This document shows, in pieces, positions 26,501-32,074 of a stretch of 37,231 bases of DNA. The position numbers were made by a program, and so were the translations under genes. Each line of letters starts with the position of its first letter. The stretch's first letter is position 1. Under the pieces are notes generated by a model, which was not told where the DNA came from, searched no databases, and was given only the letters and a program-made list of their open reading frames with translations. This DNA is from Anaerolineae bacterium (GTDB taxonomy: Bacteria; Chloroflexota; Anaerolineae; B4-G1; SLSP01). The stretch spans positions 1 to 37,231 of the forward strand of contig JAFGFI010000096.1 of NCBI GenBank assembly GCA_016931185.1. Direction: 5' to 3'.

Positions 26501-27393
26501 GACATAGGGCAAGAATGATTAATAGGGAGGTATTGCACTATGCAACGTTGATGGAGATTGCTTTGCAACCTTGTGGCGTCTTGTCGGCCTATCTCGGTTC
26601 AATGCTGCCATATCCCGAGGTGGATTTTTACTTCCGTAATCTGGATGGACATGGGCGGTTATTGCGCACTGTGGATGCGCGGGGTAAGACGCTAGTCAAC
26701 CGTGTGCGATTGCTTTCTTCGATGACAGTGCGGGGAATTATTATCCAGAAGTATGATTTCTCGCTGTCGTACGAAGATGTGACGTTTTACGAGGGAGAGG
26801 CGACTTTTGGGTATTTTACACCAGACGCATTGAAAAATCAGACCGGACTAGATAGGGGCGTCTATCGTGTCCCGTGGCTAGTTGAAACAGGGACGCCCGC
26901 GCTGCGTTTTGCCCTGTCGCGAGTTTCACCTCGGGCTCCGCTAGTTTTATTAGACACAGTACAGATTGTTGAATACGGGGGATGTTATGGACAAGGATAT
27001 GTGTACGCCGAGATGATGATCTCCCCACAGGATTGGTTTTTTGCATGTCATTTTTATCAAGATCCTGTGATGCCCGGTTCATTGGGCGTAGAGGCAATGA
27101 TTCAGGCGATCCAAGAATATGTGTTGCGTTTGAATCCGCATCTACCATCCGATAACTTGTATTTTACCCATATACCTGATCACGAGGTGACCTGGACTTA
27201 TCGTGGACAAATTACGCCCGATAATCGTAAGTTGTACCTTGAAGTTCACATCGCTCGGATTCAGGCAGATAACGGAGGTATGACGCTTATTGGTGACGCT
27301 AGCTTATGGAAAGAAAAGTTGCGGATCTATGAAGTGAAGGGTGTGGGGTTGAGGATGGAGAACAGGGAATGGAGAATGGAGAATGGAGAATAG
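23587..27393 (+). CDS. CLF-like / acyltransferase / FabA-type double-hotdog dehydratase (PfaB-PfaC hybrid)
   Basis: A 1,268-residue protein. Residues 1-300 look like a shrunken chain-length-factor domain: KVAIVGIEMDGG and WDAFARAVYDGM at the start, with no KS active-site cysteine where the equivalent reads TLTLDMAEGVAFL. The AT (about 430-770) has AFVYPGAFNSYVGLG and S-nucleophile GYSLGE, as in PfaB. A helical linker with heptad-derived segments (about 780-885) leads to the PfaC-like DH: first hotdog from FDAQHLREFATGDIARCFG, including LQPCGVLSAYLG, and second hotdog with catalytic His/Asp in FACHFYQDPVMPGSLG at about 1150. No second complete KS is seen, unlike PfaC. The gene end overlaps the next start by 11 bases within a heptad repeat. 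Confidence 0.88.
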   Translation: MDKVAIVGIEMDGGMWQNWDAFARAVYDGMLGRTDFPVFQSRRTNFPVGLSIQLDTLPYVGVIAIAVEAETLATNRQFSGPTLTLDMAEGVAFLALDVAWRWLARGEAETVWIVESGCCALELKRVSMQDEGQYAVSECHAVLEGFSLISASISTEHFPQVYHQAFEEADISAVDVGYLEIVSEGYIRQGTAAFDALLDAYCVPFGNDVLEGAPTCALGYTSTDSPSGMWALLKVIAGLEQRFIPALPGWSGPQAPERWEATPFYVAPESRPWFLAAGATRRYAALATQPTGQAGVYAHIILSDGNLPGYPASIRRQCYLEYVACYLLPVVAEDRECLLEKLREMRQQVETSSDPDVLRALCHQVLVEIQARAKGEYILALVGQDQAELLREIDHAFEGVENAFEKGKDWQTPRGSYFTAQPLYTLDIAQRGVAFVYPGAFNSYVGLGRDLFQLFPSLYERLAAVITNVGEAVAEHRLYPRELAPWSEESKRASAEQLMQDPTALISSGTTFAMLYTMILRDLFGVSPQAALGYSLGEVSMLWASGVWCGGDKGLAAWQNSPLFKTQLAGPKLAVRKRWNLDLQEDFWKSYLLKAQVQEVQACLQNEERVYLTMVNTPGEVVIAGDPEGCQRVIAMLQCHALPVPYDSVIHNPVVWSEYEELVRLFTHNNVERPETRFYSAAGCAPLELEPETVAHTLAEMCCTPVDFPRLVQQVYDDGARIFIELGPQRTCTRWIERILRGKPHIAMPINRPGIKDVVALFGVLARLLSHGVAVNFWELKNGGWRMTHNLQLKTQNPQPTPQNLKLLEAYQYYLFPHQKQVAESHTAFLQMRQEVLRQTSALIAVQVTMVERMANQQIRESVCQRIEPQASSIEHPISSIENPPFLFDAQHLREFATGDIARCFGPEYAIFQGRRVPRIPNGALLLMSRVVQILGRRGRFDGLPTLVSEYDVPENGVFGEISTQWNGDVSGHRARMINREVLHYATLMEIALQPCGVLSAYLGSMLPYPEVDFYFRNLDGHGRLLRTVDARGKTLVNRVRLLSSMTVRGIIIQKYDFSLSYEDVTFYEGEATFGYFTPDALKNQTGLDRGVYRVPWLVETGTPALRFALSRVSPRAPLVLLDTVQIVEYGGCYGQGYVYAEMMISPQDWFFACHFYQDPVMPGSLGVEAMIQAIQEYVLRLNPHLPSDNLYFTHIPDHEVTWTYRGQITPDNRKLYLEVHIARIQADNGGMTLIGDASLWKEKLRIYEVKGVGLRMENREWRMENGE
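26197..26238 (+). repeat. Six heptads inside the CLF-AT-DH gene
   Basis: GCATCGA, GCATTGA, GCATCCA, ATATCCA, GCATCGA, AAATCCA in tandem: 42 bases, 14 codons, so the frame is kept. They encode the linker just before the dehydratase. A related C/A-rich segment lies at about 25927-25998. Confidence 0.88.
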
Positions 27394-27396
27394 ATT
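27355..27396 (+). repeat. Heptads that form the stop, start and ribosome site of two overlapping genes
   Basis: ATGGAGA, ACAGGGA, ATGGAGA, ATGGAGA, ATGGAGA, ATAGATT in tandem. The units give repeated GGAG motifs (Shine-Dalgarno-like), the ATG of the enoyl reductase (27383) and the TAG stop of the previous gene (27391-27393). The upstream protein ends in the translated repeat. Confidence 0.9.
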
Positions 27397-29011
27397 GTTG
27401 TTTGATGGGAATGGGTATACGCGGACGTTGGGATGGGAAGGCCCGGTGGCGGCGATTGCATTTGCGCCGGCAGAGGTGCGGGCGAAAATGCGGGATGTGA
27501 CACGGGCCTGTTATATAGTGCAGCATGATGGTGCAACCGGAGTGACAAACGTCGGGCAGGTGATAGTTACACCTAATGGAAACGGCGTAACGACTCTCGG
27601 CATGTTGCCTGCGCTGTCGCCAAAACGACTCGGCGATCCGACATTTTTAGCAACTTACGGTCTGGATTATGCTTATATGACCGGTTCGATGGCAAATGCG
27701 ATTGCTAGCGAGGAGATGGTTATCGCTTTAGGACGGGCCGGAATGTTGGGTGCATTTGGGGCCGGTGGGTTGATCCCCCAGCGGCTAGTAGTGGCCATCT
27801 GCAAAATCCAGGCGGCGCTGCCGGATGGCCCGTACTGTTTTAATCTGATTCACAGTCCTAACGAACCTGCCCTGGAGCACAGTGCTGTTCAACTGTATCT
27901 CGACTATGGGGTACGTGTAGTGGAAGCCTCGGCTTATTTGCAGTTAACGCCATATCTTGTTCAGTATCGGGCGGCAGGATTGCGACTTAATGCGCGCGGC
28001 GAGATCGAGATTCAGAACCGTGTGATCGCCAAAGTATCGCGTCGTGAGGTGGCTATGCAATTCTTACACCCTGCACCTGCGAAACTATTGCAGCAACTTG
28101 TGACTGAAGGAACCCTTACCGCCCAGCAGGCCGCTTTAGCGGAAAAAGTACCGATGGCGGATGATATTACTATAGAAGCAGATTCCGGTGGACATACAGA
28201 CAATCGCCCGTTGGTTTGTATTTTGCCCTCGATTATTGCGCTCCGGGATGAGGTACAGGCACATTATGGTTACGCCACTCCAGTGCGCATCGGTGCTGCC
28301 GGGGGAATTGGCACACCTGCTGCGGTACTTGGAGCATTTATGATGGGGGCGGCTTACGTCGTGACTGGATCGGTCAATCATAGCTGTGTGGAGGCTGGAA
28401 CATCACCGCACGTCAAATCGTTGTTAGCACAGGCGGCTGCTACTGATGTAATGATGGCCCCTGCCGCCGATATGTTTGAGATGGGCGTGAATTTACAGGT
28501 GCTCAAGCGCGGTACACTGTTTCCACTGCGGGCGCGGAAACTCTACCAACTTTATCAGCTTTATCAGGGAATTGATGATATCCCGGCGGCAGAGCGGGCC
28601 AAACTAGAAACACAGATTTTCCAACGCAGTTTGGATGCAGTTTGGGAGGATTGTGTGGCATTTTTCAATCTGCGCGATCCCGGACAAATTGAGCGCGCTG
28701 TGAATAATCCTAAGCGGAAGATGGCCTTGATCTTCCGCTGGTATCTGGGACTTGCTACACGCTGGGGGATCAAGGGCGAGCGGGGTCGGGAGCTGGATTA
28801 TCAAATTTGGTGCGGCCCGGCGATGGGTGCGTTTAATGACTGGGTACGGGCTTCGTACCTGGAAGCGCCAGAGCAACGATATGTCGCTGATGTGGGCCGG
28901 CAATTGATGACTGGCGCAGCGTTTTTGTATCGTGTGCAACACTTGCGTATGCAGGGTATCAGTGTGCCAGTAGAAATCGCGCGGTATGTGCCGGAAATGG
29001 ACGCTGGCTAG
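27383..29011 (+). CDS. pfaD: PfaD-type FMN-dependent enoyl reductase
   Basis: A 542-residue TIM-barrel flavoenzyme that reduces the enoyl intermediate in PUFA-type and trans-AT polyketide synthesis. Recognisable blocks are a short N-terminal segment (GYTRTLGWEGPVAAI), MTGSMANAIASEEMVIALGRAGMLGAFGAGG, FNLIHSPNEPALE, the flavin-binding EADSGGHTDNRPL, RIGAAGGIGTPAAVLGAFMMGAAYVVTGSVNH and the C-terminal WCGPAMGAFNDWVRASYL. Family members have about 530-560 residues, so it is full length. Start ATG 27383 overlaps the previous gene by 11 bases. It ends the core synthase operon. Confidence 0.95.
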   Translation: MENRLLFDGNGYTRTLGWEGPVAAIAFAPAEVRAKMRDVTRACYIVQHDGATGVTNVGQVIVTPNGNGVTTLGMLPALSPKRLGDPTFLATYGLDYAYMTGSMANAIASEEMVIALGRAGMLGAFGAGGLIPQRLVVAICKIQAALPDGPYCFNLIHSPNEPALEHSAVQLYLDYGVRVVEASAYLQLTPYLVQYRAAGLRLNARGEIEIQNRVIAKVSRREVAMQFLHPAPAKLLQQLVTEGTLTAQQAALAEKVPMADDITIEADSGGHTDNRPLVCILPSIIALRDEVQAHYGYATPVRIGAAGGIGTPAAVLGAFMMGAAYVVTGSVNHSCVEAGTSPHVKSLLAQAAATDVMMAPAADMFEMGVNLQVLKRGTLFPLRARKLYQLYQLYQGIDDIPAAERAKLETQIFQRSLDAVWEDCVAFFNLRDPGQIERAVNNPKRKMALIFRWYLGLATRWGIKGERGRELDYQIWCGPAMGAFNDWVRASYLEAPEQRYVADVGRQLMTGAAFLYRVQHLRMQGISVPVEIARYVPEMDAG

Positions 29012-29035
29012 ATAATTGAGGAGAAGGAGGCGAGT

Positions 29036-29071
29036 ATGGTAAAGCTCCCGTCTTCTTGTCCTGAAATGTAA
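29036..29071 (+). CDS. Eleven-codon orphan ORF with a very strong ribosome site
   Basis: GAGGAGAAGGAGG (29018-29030) lies five bases before an ATG whose frame gives only MVKLPSSCPEM before TAA. A gene with such initiation signals should be longer. Directly after it the repeat-rich DNA (29072-29340) begins. It may be the original start of the following transferase gene, displaced by an insertion, or a short leader peptide. No function is claimed. Confidence 0.4.
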   Translation: MVKLPSSCPEM

Positions 29072-29167
29072 TCCAGAGCTATTGCATTTGAGCTGCTTTA
29101 ACCTTTCAGGAAGCTTAAAGCGGTTTGATAATGCGGAAAATCGGCGTCCATCCCACGTGTGCCTGTA

Positions 29168-29338
29168 TAAGGTACAGGGCTATCGCATTTGAAGCCACAG
29201 ACTACAAAAGTCTCAGCAGGCGACTGCATTTTGCACGCTTTCTCTTCAACGCTGGCGCTGGGTGAACCCGTTAACTCGTAAGATTTTTGTAGTCTGGCGC
29301 ATACTCAAGTCTAGTGCGATAGCCCTAGTGTAAGGTAC
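29168..29338. mobile_element. MITE-like inverted-repeat element flanked by direct repeats
   Basis: Outer arms AGGGCTATCGCA (29176-29187) and TGCGATAGCCCT (29315-29326) are exact complements. Inner arms at 29198-29213 and 29281-29296 pair over 16 bases with one mismatch. The element is flanked by TAAGGTAC at 29168-29175 and 29331-29338, which fits a target duplication; a TA duplication (29173-29174, 29326-29327) is an alternative. A degenerate copy of the left arm (AGAGCTATTGCATTTGA) occurs at 29076-29092. No transposase is present. The remaining bases of 29072-29370 contain no gene. Confidence 0.6.
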
Positions 29339-29365
29339 TCACAGTTTCTTGGAAGGTCCAATATT

Positions 29366-29406
29366 TGCTATAATTGGTCTGGATTTCTAGCCCAGACCAA
29401 TTTTTT
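29366..29406 (+). terminator. Intrinsic terminator of the synthase operon overlapping an extended -10 promoter
   Basis: An 11-bp stem AATTGGTCTGG (29372-29382)/CCAGACCAATT (29392-29402) with a 9-base loop ends in six Ts (29401-29406). The left arm overlaps an extended -10 box TGCTATAAT (29366-29374). Transcripts coming from the synthase would meet the terminator. Transcripts starting at this promoter, near 29381, would lack the left arm and escape it. The -35 region is weak (TTCTTG at 29346-29351). Confidence 0.65.
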
Positions 29407-29419
29407 GGATGTTGTTGTT

Positions 29420-30214
29420 ATGATGAGGTTGGAATTAAAACCTGACGAAGTGCATGTTTGGCAGATAGATTTCGATACTTGGAAATCCCAATGTCAATGT
29501 TTGCGCGCGTTACTATCCTCGGATGAAATAGCACGGGCAGCACGGTATCGTGTAGATCTCCCCCGTGAGCGTTTTATTGTCGCACGTGGTGTACTTCGTC
29601 TCCTGTTAAGCCGTTATCTGGACCTATCCCCAGAACGTATCCCCCTCACTTATACTCCTCACGGCAAACCTGTCTTGGTTACATCCACTGTTCCTAATGC
29701 AACTTATATTTCCCAACCCTCAACTCTCAATCCTCAACCCGGAACTCACAACTCACAATCTCCGACCCGAAATCTACACTTCAATCTCTCCCATTCTGGT
29801 TCCCTCATTCTCTACACTTTTGCCCTTGAGCGGCGGGTGGGAGTTGATGTGGAATTGGTGCGCCCGGTGGATGCTATGGAACGACGGATAGCCCAGTTTT
29901 TTTCCGCGCGGGAGCAAGCTGCTTTTCGTGCGCTGCCAGATGAAGTCCGGCAGCGCGTTTTTTTTCGAGCATGGACGTGCAAAGAGGCTTATATCAAGGC
30001 GTGGGGGACAGGCTTTGCCTTATCATTTGATCAATTTGATGTATCGCTGGATCCAACATCACCATCGCGATTGTTAGCTGACCGCCGCAACCCGCAGATG
30101 GTAGAACTCTGGCGTCTCCAGGATATAGATGTGGGGCAGGATTACATGGCTGCATTAGCTGTGGAGTGTAGAAATGGTGCGCCGTTCAGATTATCTTTCT
30201 TCACCTGCCCCTAG
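29420..30214 (+). CDS. 4'-phosphopantetheinyl transferase, Sfp/HetI type, with heptad insertion
   Basis: This enzyme attaches the phosphopantetheine arm of coenzyme A to carrier proteins, here most likely S334 of the neighbouring ACP. Visible motifs are ARGVLRLLLSRYL, TYTPHGKPVL, LHFNLSHSG, magnesium-binding VGVDVELVRPVD, and FFRAWTCKEAYIKAWGTG. Between the GKP and LHFNLSHSG motifs, which are normally only a few residues apart, there is an extra Ser/Thr/Pro/Asn-rich stretch encoded by nine heptads (29714-29776). The likely start is ATG 29420 or 29423; an upstream TTG at 29405 lies in the terminator tail. The protein is about 265 residues. Confidence 0.93.
   Translation: MMRLELKPDEVHVWQIDFDTWKSQCQCLRALLSSDEIARAARYRVDLPRERFIVARGVLRLLLSRYLDLSPERIPLTYTPHGKPVLVTSTVPNATYISQPSTLNPQPGTHNSQSPTRNLHFNLSHSGSLILYTFALERRVGVDVELVRPVDAMERRIAQFFSAREQAAFRALPDEVRQRVFFRAWTCKEAYIKAWGTGFALSFDQFDVSLDPTSPSRLLADRRNPQMVELWRLQDIDVGQDYMAALAVECRNGAPFRLSFFTCP
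29714..29776 (+). repeat. Nine tandem heptads inserted in frame in the phosphopantetheinyl transferase gene
   Basis: CAACCCT, CAACTCT, CAATCCT, CAACCCG, GAACTCA, CAACTCA, CAATCTC, CGACCCG, AAATCTA: exactly 63 bases, or 21 codons. The unit resembles the intergenic CATAACT/GCGACTC family found at 32034-32068 and 35053-35101. Confidence 0.92.
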
Positions 30215-30290
30215 TGCAAGTTGTCTCAGCAGATCTTTTTACATAGACTTGACAATTACCGTTTTGAGAAGAATGTCAGATCCTCGCTAA

Positions 30291-30310
30291 CGCGGATTTG
30301 ACAATCTGCG
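30291..30310 (+). promoter_or_regulatory. GATTTGACAATC hairpin motif upstream of the sigma-factor gene
   Basis: CGCGGATT and AATCTGCG pair around TGAC. The core GATTTGACAATC (30295-30306) occurs again, inverted, before the anti-sigma gene (31177-31188). Nearby are TTGACA at 30249-30254 and at 30298-30303; the second is followed after 17 bases by TAAAGA, a weak -10. The spacer 30215-30374 holds no gene. GTCTCAGCAG at 30223-30232 also occurs inside the MITE-like element. Confidence 0.45.
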
Positions 30311-30374
30311 CAGAACGTGGTAAAGAAGGCGTGGATTTAACAATTCACTTTCACATCAAGGACTTCTTAGATTT

Positions 30375-31067
30375 ATGGCGGACGGTAGTACTACAATTGA
30401 AGTATTGGCGCGTCAGTGTGCGGCGCAGATGCAGTTGTATCGAAAACAGCGGGATTATGATGCTGTTCCTTGTTACGAGTTATTTCGACGGGCTTGTCAG
30501 GAACAGCAGGAGACAGCCTGGCACGCGATTTATGTGCAATATATGGACCTGGTACACTACTGGCTTGGTAAGATGGTGTATGAGGACGAAGGTTTGATCA
30601 ACCAGGTATTTAGCCGGTTCTGGCACGCGGTATCCGCCGAACGATTTGCAAATTTTCCCAATTTAGGCAGTTGTCTTGCGTTCCTTAAACGTTGCGCGCA
30701 GACGACGGCTATTGACGCGGTGCGCAGCCGCGAGCGTGAACAGGTGTATGCTACAGCACGGGTCGGGATAGCATCTATTTTAAGGGATGCTTACAGTTCT
30801 GATATGGGGGAAGTGTTAGATCATATAGCCGCGGAAGCTCTTTACGTCTCTGCGCAGGCACATTTGGAAGGGATACAGGAGAAGTTGGTCTTTTGCGCGT
30901 GCTTCGAATGGGCTATGCCGCCCAGACAAATTGCCGCTCGTTGGCCTGAGCATTTTACCGATGCTCACGAGGTTTCGCGGGTAAAAGAGCGTATTCTCCG
31001 CCGTCTACGCCGTGATGAGCAAGTGCGCGCGTTGGCCGGATTTGATATCGAAGATGAATATACCTAG
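30375..31067 (+). CDS. ECF-like RNA polymerase sigma factor
   Basis: A 230-residue protein. Region 2 is visible at about residues 50-115 (YVQYMDLVHYWLGKMV, then NQVFSRFWHAVSAERFANFPNLGSCLAFLKRCAQTTAIDAVRSRERE), matching a sigma-70-like family with the characteristic RFWxAxxxERFAxFPxL signature. The C-terminal part (about 175-220: FEWAMPPRQIAARWPEHFTDAHEVSRVKERILRRLRRD) fits region 4 with a helix-turn-helix. No sigma region 1 or 3 is present. The next gene encodes a double zinc-finger anti-sigma-like protein, the usual partner arrangement. The TAG stop overlaps the start of a CTAGTG hairpin. Confidence 0.8.
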   Translation: MADGSTTIEVLARQCAAQMQLYRKQRDYDAVPCYELFRRACQEQQETAWHAIYVQYMDLVHYWLGKMVYEDEGLINQVFSRFWHAVSAERFANFPNLGSCLAFLKRCAQTTAIDAVRSREREQVYATARVGIASILRDAYSSDMGEVLDHIAAEALYVSAQAHLEGIQEKLVFCACFEWAMPPRQIAARWPEHFTDAHEVSRVKERILRRLRRDEQVRALAGFDIEDEYT

Positions 31068-31153
31068 TGTTCTTTCAAGATATAATTGGCGGGTATTTTC
31101 TCCGCACATGTAGCGCATTTTTACCCGTCATTTAATGCTTGAAAAAGCACTAG
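31066..31153. repeat. CTAGTG-ended inverted-repeat element
   Basis: Arms CTAGTGTTCTTTCAAG (31066-31081) and CTTGAAAAAGCACTAG (31138-31153) match at 14 of 16 positions. An inner pair GGCGGGTA/TACCCGTC gives a long hairpin. The ends are TA-GTG and CAC-TA, as expected for a non-autonomous element moved by an IS630/Tc1-type enzyme with TA target. CTAGTGC also occurs at 29311-29317 and 30211-30217. It may instead function as a transcript-end hairpin. Confidence 0.5.
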
Positions 31154-31171
31154 CACCAGGAATCATGCTTG

Positions 31172-31193
31172 TGCTGGATTGTCAAATCCAGCA
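31172..31193 (+). promoter_or_regulatory. Hairpin motif upstream of the anti-sigma gene
   Basis: TGCTGGATT (31172-31180) and AATCCAGCA (31185-31193) form a perfect 9-bp stem with loop GTCA. Its core GATTGTCAAATC is the exact reverse complement of the motif before the sigma gene (30295-30306), suggesting a shared regulatory site. It lies 55 bases before the ATG. Confidence 0.45.
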
Positions 31194-31247
31194 TAGCGGA
31201 AAATCGCCGGCTGGAACGTTATGTATAGTAGAGGTGTATAGATAATA

Positions 31248-31988
31248 ATGTCAGATACAGTTCACTCTCCATTACAAGATGGGGATTTATTAACCTATAT
31301 CGAAGGAACAGCCTCCGCTGAAGTGGTAACCCATATCCACCGTTGTGCTGAGTGTACCCGTCATGTCCAGGAATTAGCGGTACTGGAGACCGCGTTATCG
31401 CGCGCCGCCTACCGCGCTACATGTTGCACGCCGGAGCAACTGATTGACTACTACCAGGGCGCACTGACCGGGCGTGAGAAACTGATAGTCGCGCAACATC
31501 TGCGCCGGTGTCCACACTGCGCGCGGGAATTGGCGCTTCTGGCCCAGGTGGAGCGGGAAGCTGAGGTACAAGAGGGAGATCAAGGTCAAAACTGGCTTAA
31601 ACGCATGGTTGCGACCTTGCTTATTCTTCCCTCTGCTCCTATAAATGCACAGATTATATCCAAAGTACGGCAGCCGCATCTAGGTGCGCTTCATCCGCAG
31701 GTTTACCAGGCCGGGGAGTTGACGCTTATCCTGCACCAGCAACCGGTACGCGCCACGTTGCAGCATTGGGATGTCGTGGGATTGATCCATACCGGAGGGC
31801 AGATACCGGCGGGTATCGAACAGGCGCGGGTGGAACTGTATGATGGGCCAGGTTTAATTGCCGTAACCCAGGTCAGCGCGCGTGGCCAATTTAGAATCGA
31901 GTCGCTGGAACCGAGGACCTATACCCTCCAATTGCTGTGGCAAGATCGGGAGATTAGCTGTGAGTTGCGGGTTGAGGAGGTGACGTGA
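31248..31988 (+). CDS. Anti-sigma-like protein with two HC2 zinc fingers and a C-terminal beta domain
   Basis: A 246-residue protein. Two zinc-binding H-x3-C-x2-C motifs are present: H29-IHR-C33-AE-C36 and H84-LRR-C88-PH-C91, typical of ZAS-type anti-sigma factors that clamp ECF sigma factors. There is a moderately hydrophobic stretch at about 120-137 (MVATLLILPSAPINA), weak for a membrane helix. Residues about 165-246 form a beta-rich domain (ARVELYDGPGLIAVTQVSARGQFRIESLEPRTYTLQLLW), like carboxypeptidase-regulatory or CNA-B folds. It follows the sigma gene and precedes the TPR-CHAT gene. Doubling of the zinc finger in one chain is unusual. The anti-sigma role is inferred. Confidence 0.78.
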   Translation: MSDTVHSPLQDGDLLTYIEGTASAEVVTHIHRCAECTRHVQELAVLETALSRAAYRATCCTPEQLIDYYQGALTGREKLIVAQHLRRCPHCARELALLAQVEREAEVQEGDQGQNWLKRMVATLLILPSAPINAQIISKVRQPHLGALHPQVYQAGELTLILHQQPVRATLQHWDVVGLIHTGGQIPAGIEQARVELYDGPGLIAVTQVSARGQFRIESLEPRTYTLQLLWQDREISCELRVEEVT

Positions 31989-32068
31989 GACGTCAAACGT
32001 CAAACGTCATTTTGTAATTCGTAATTCGTAGCTCATAACTCATAACTCATAACTCATAACTCATAACT
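31989..32068. repeat. Heptad repeat array between anti-sigma and TPR-CHAT genes
   Basis: Three successive families are seen: CGTCAAA (two), GTAATTC (two) and five perfect copies of CATAACT (32034-32068). The start codon of the next gene follows after six bases, leaving no usual Shine-Dalgarno. Confidence 0.92.
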
Positions 32069-32074
32069 CACATA

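Noticed and set aside
32034..32068. Direct repeats as a possible CRISPR array
   Set aside because: Units are 7 bases with no spacers and no cas genes nearby; they are tandem heptads.
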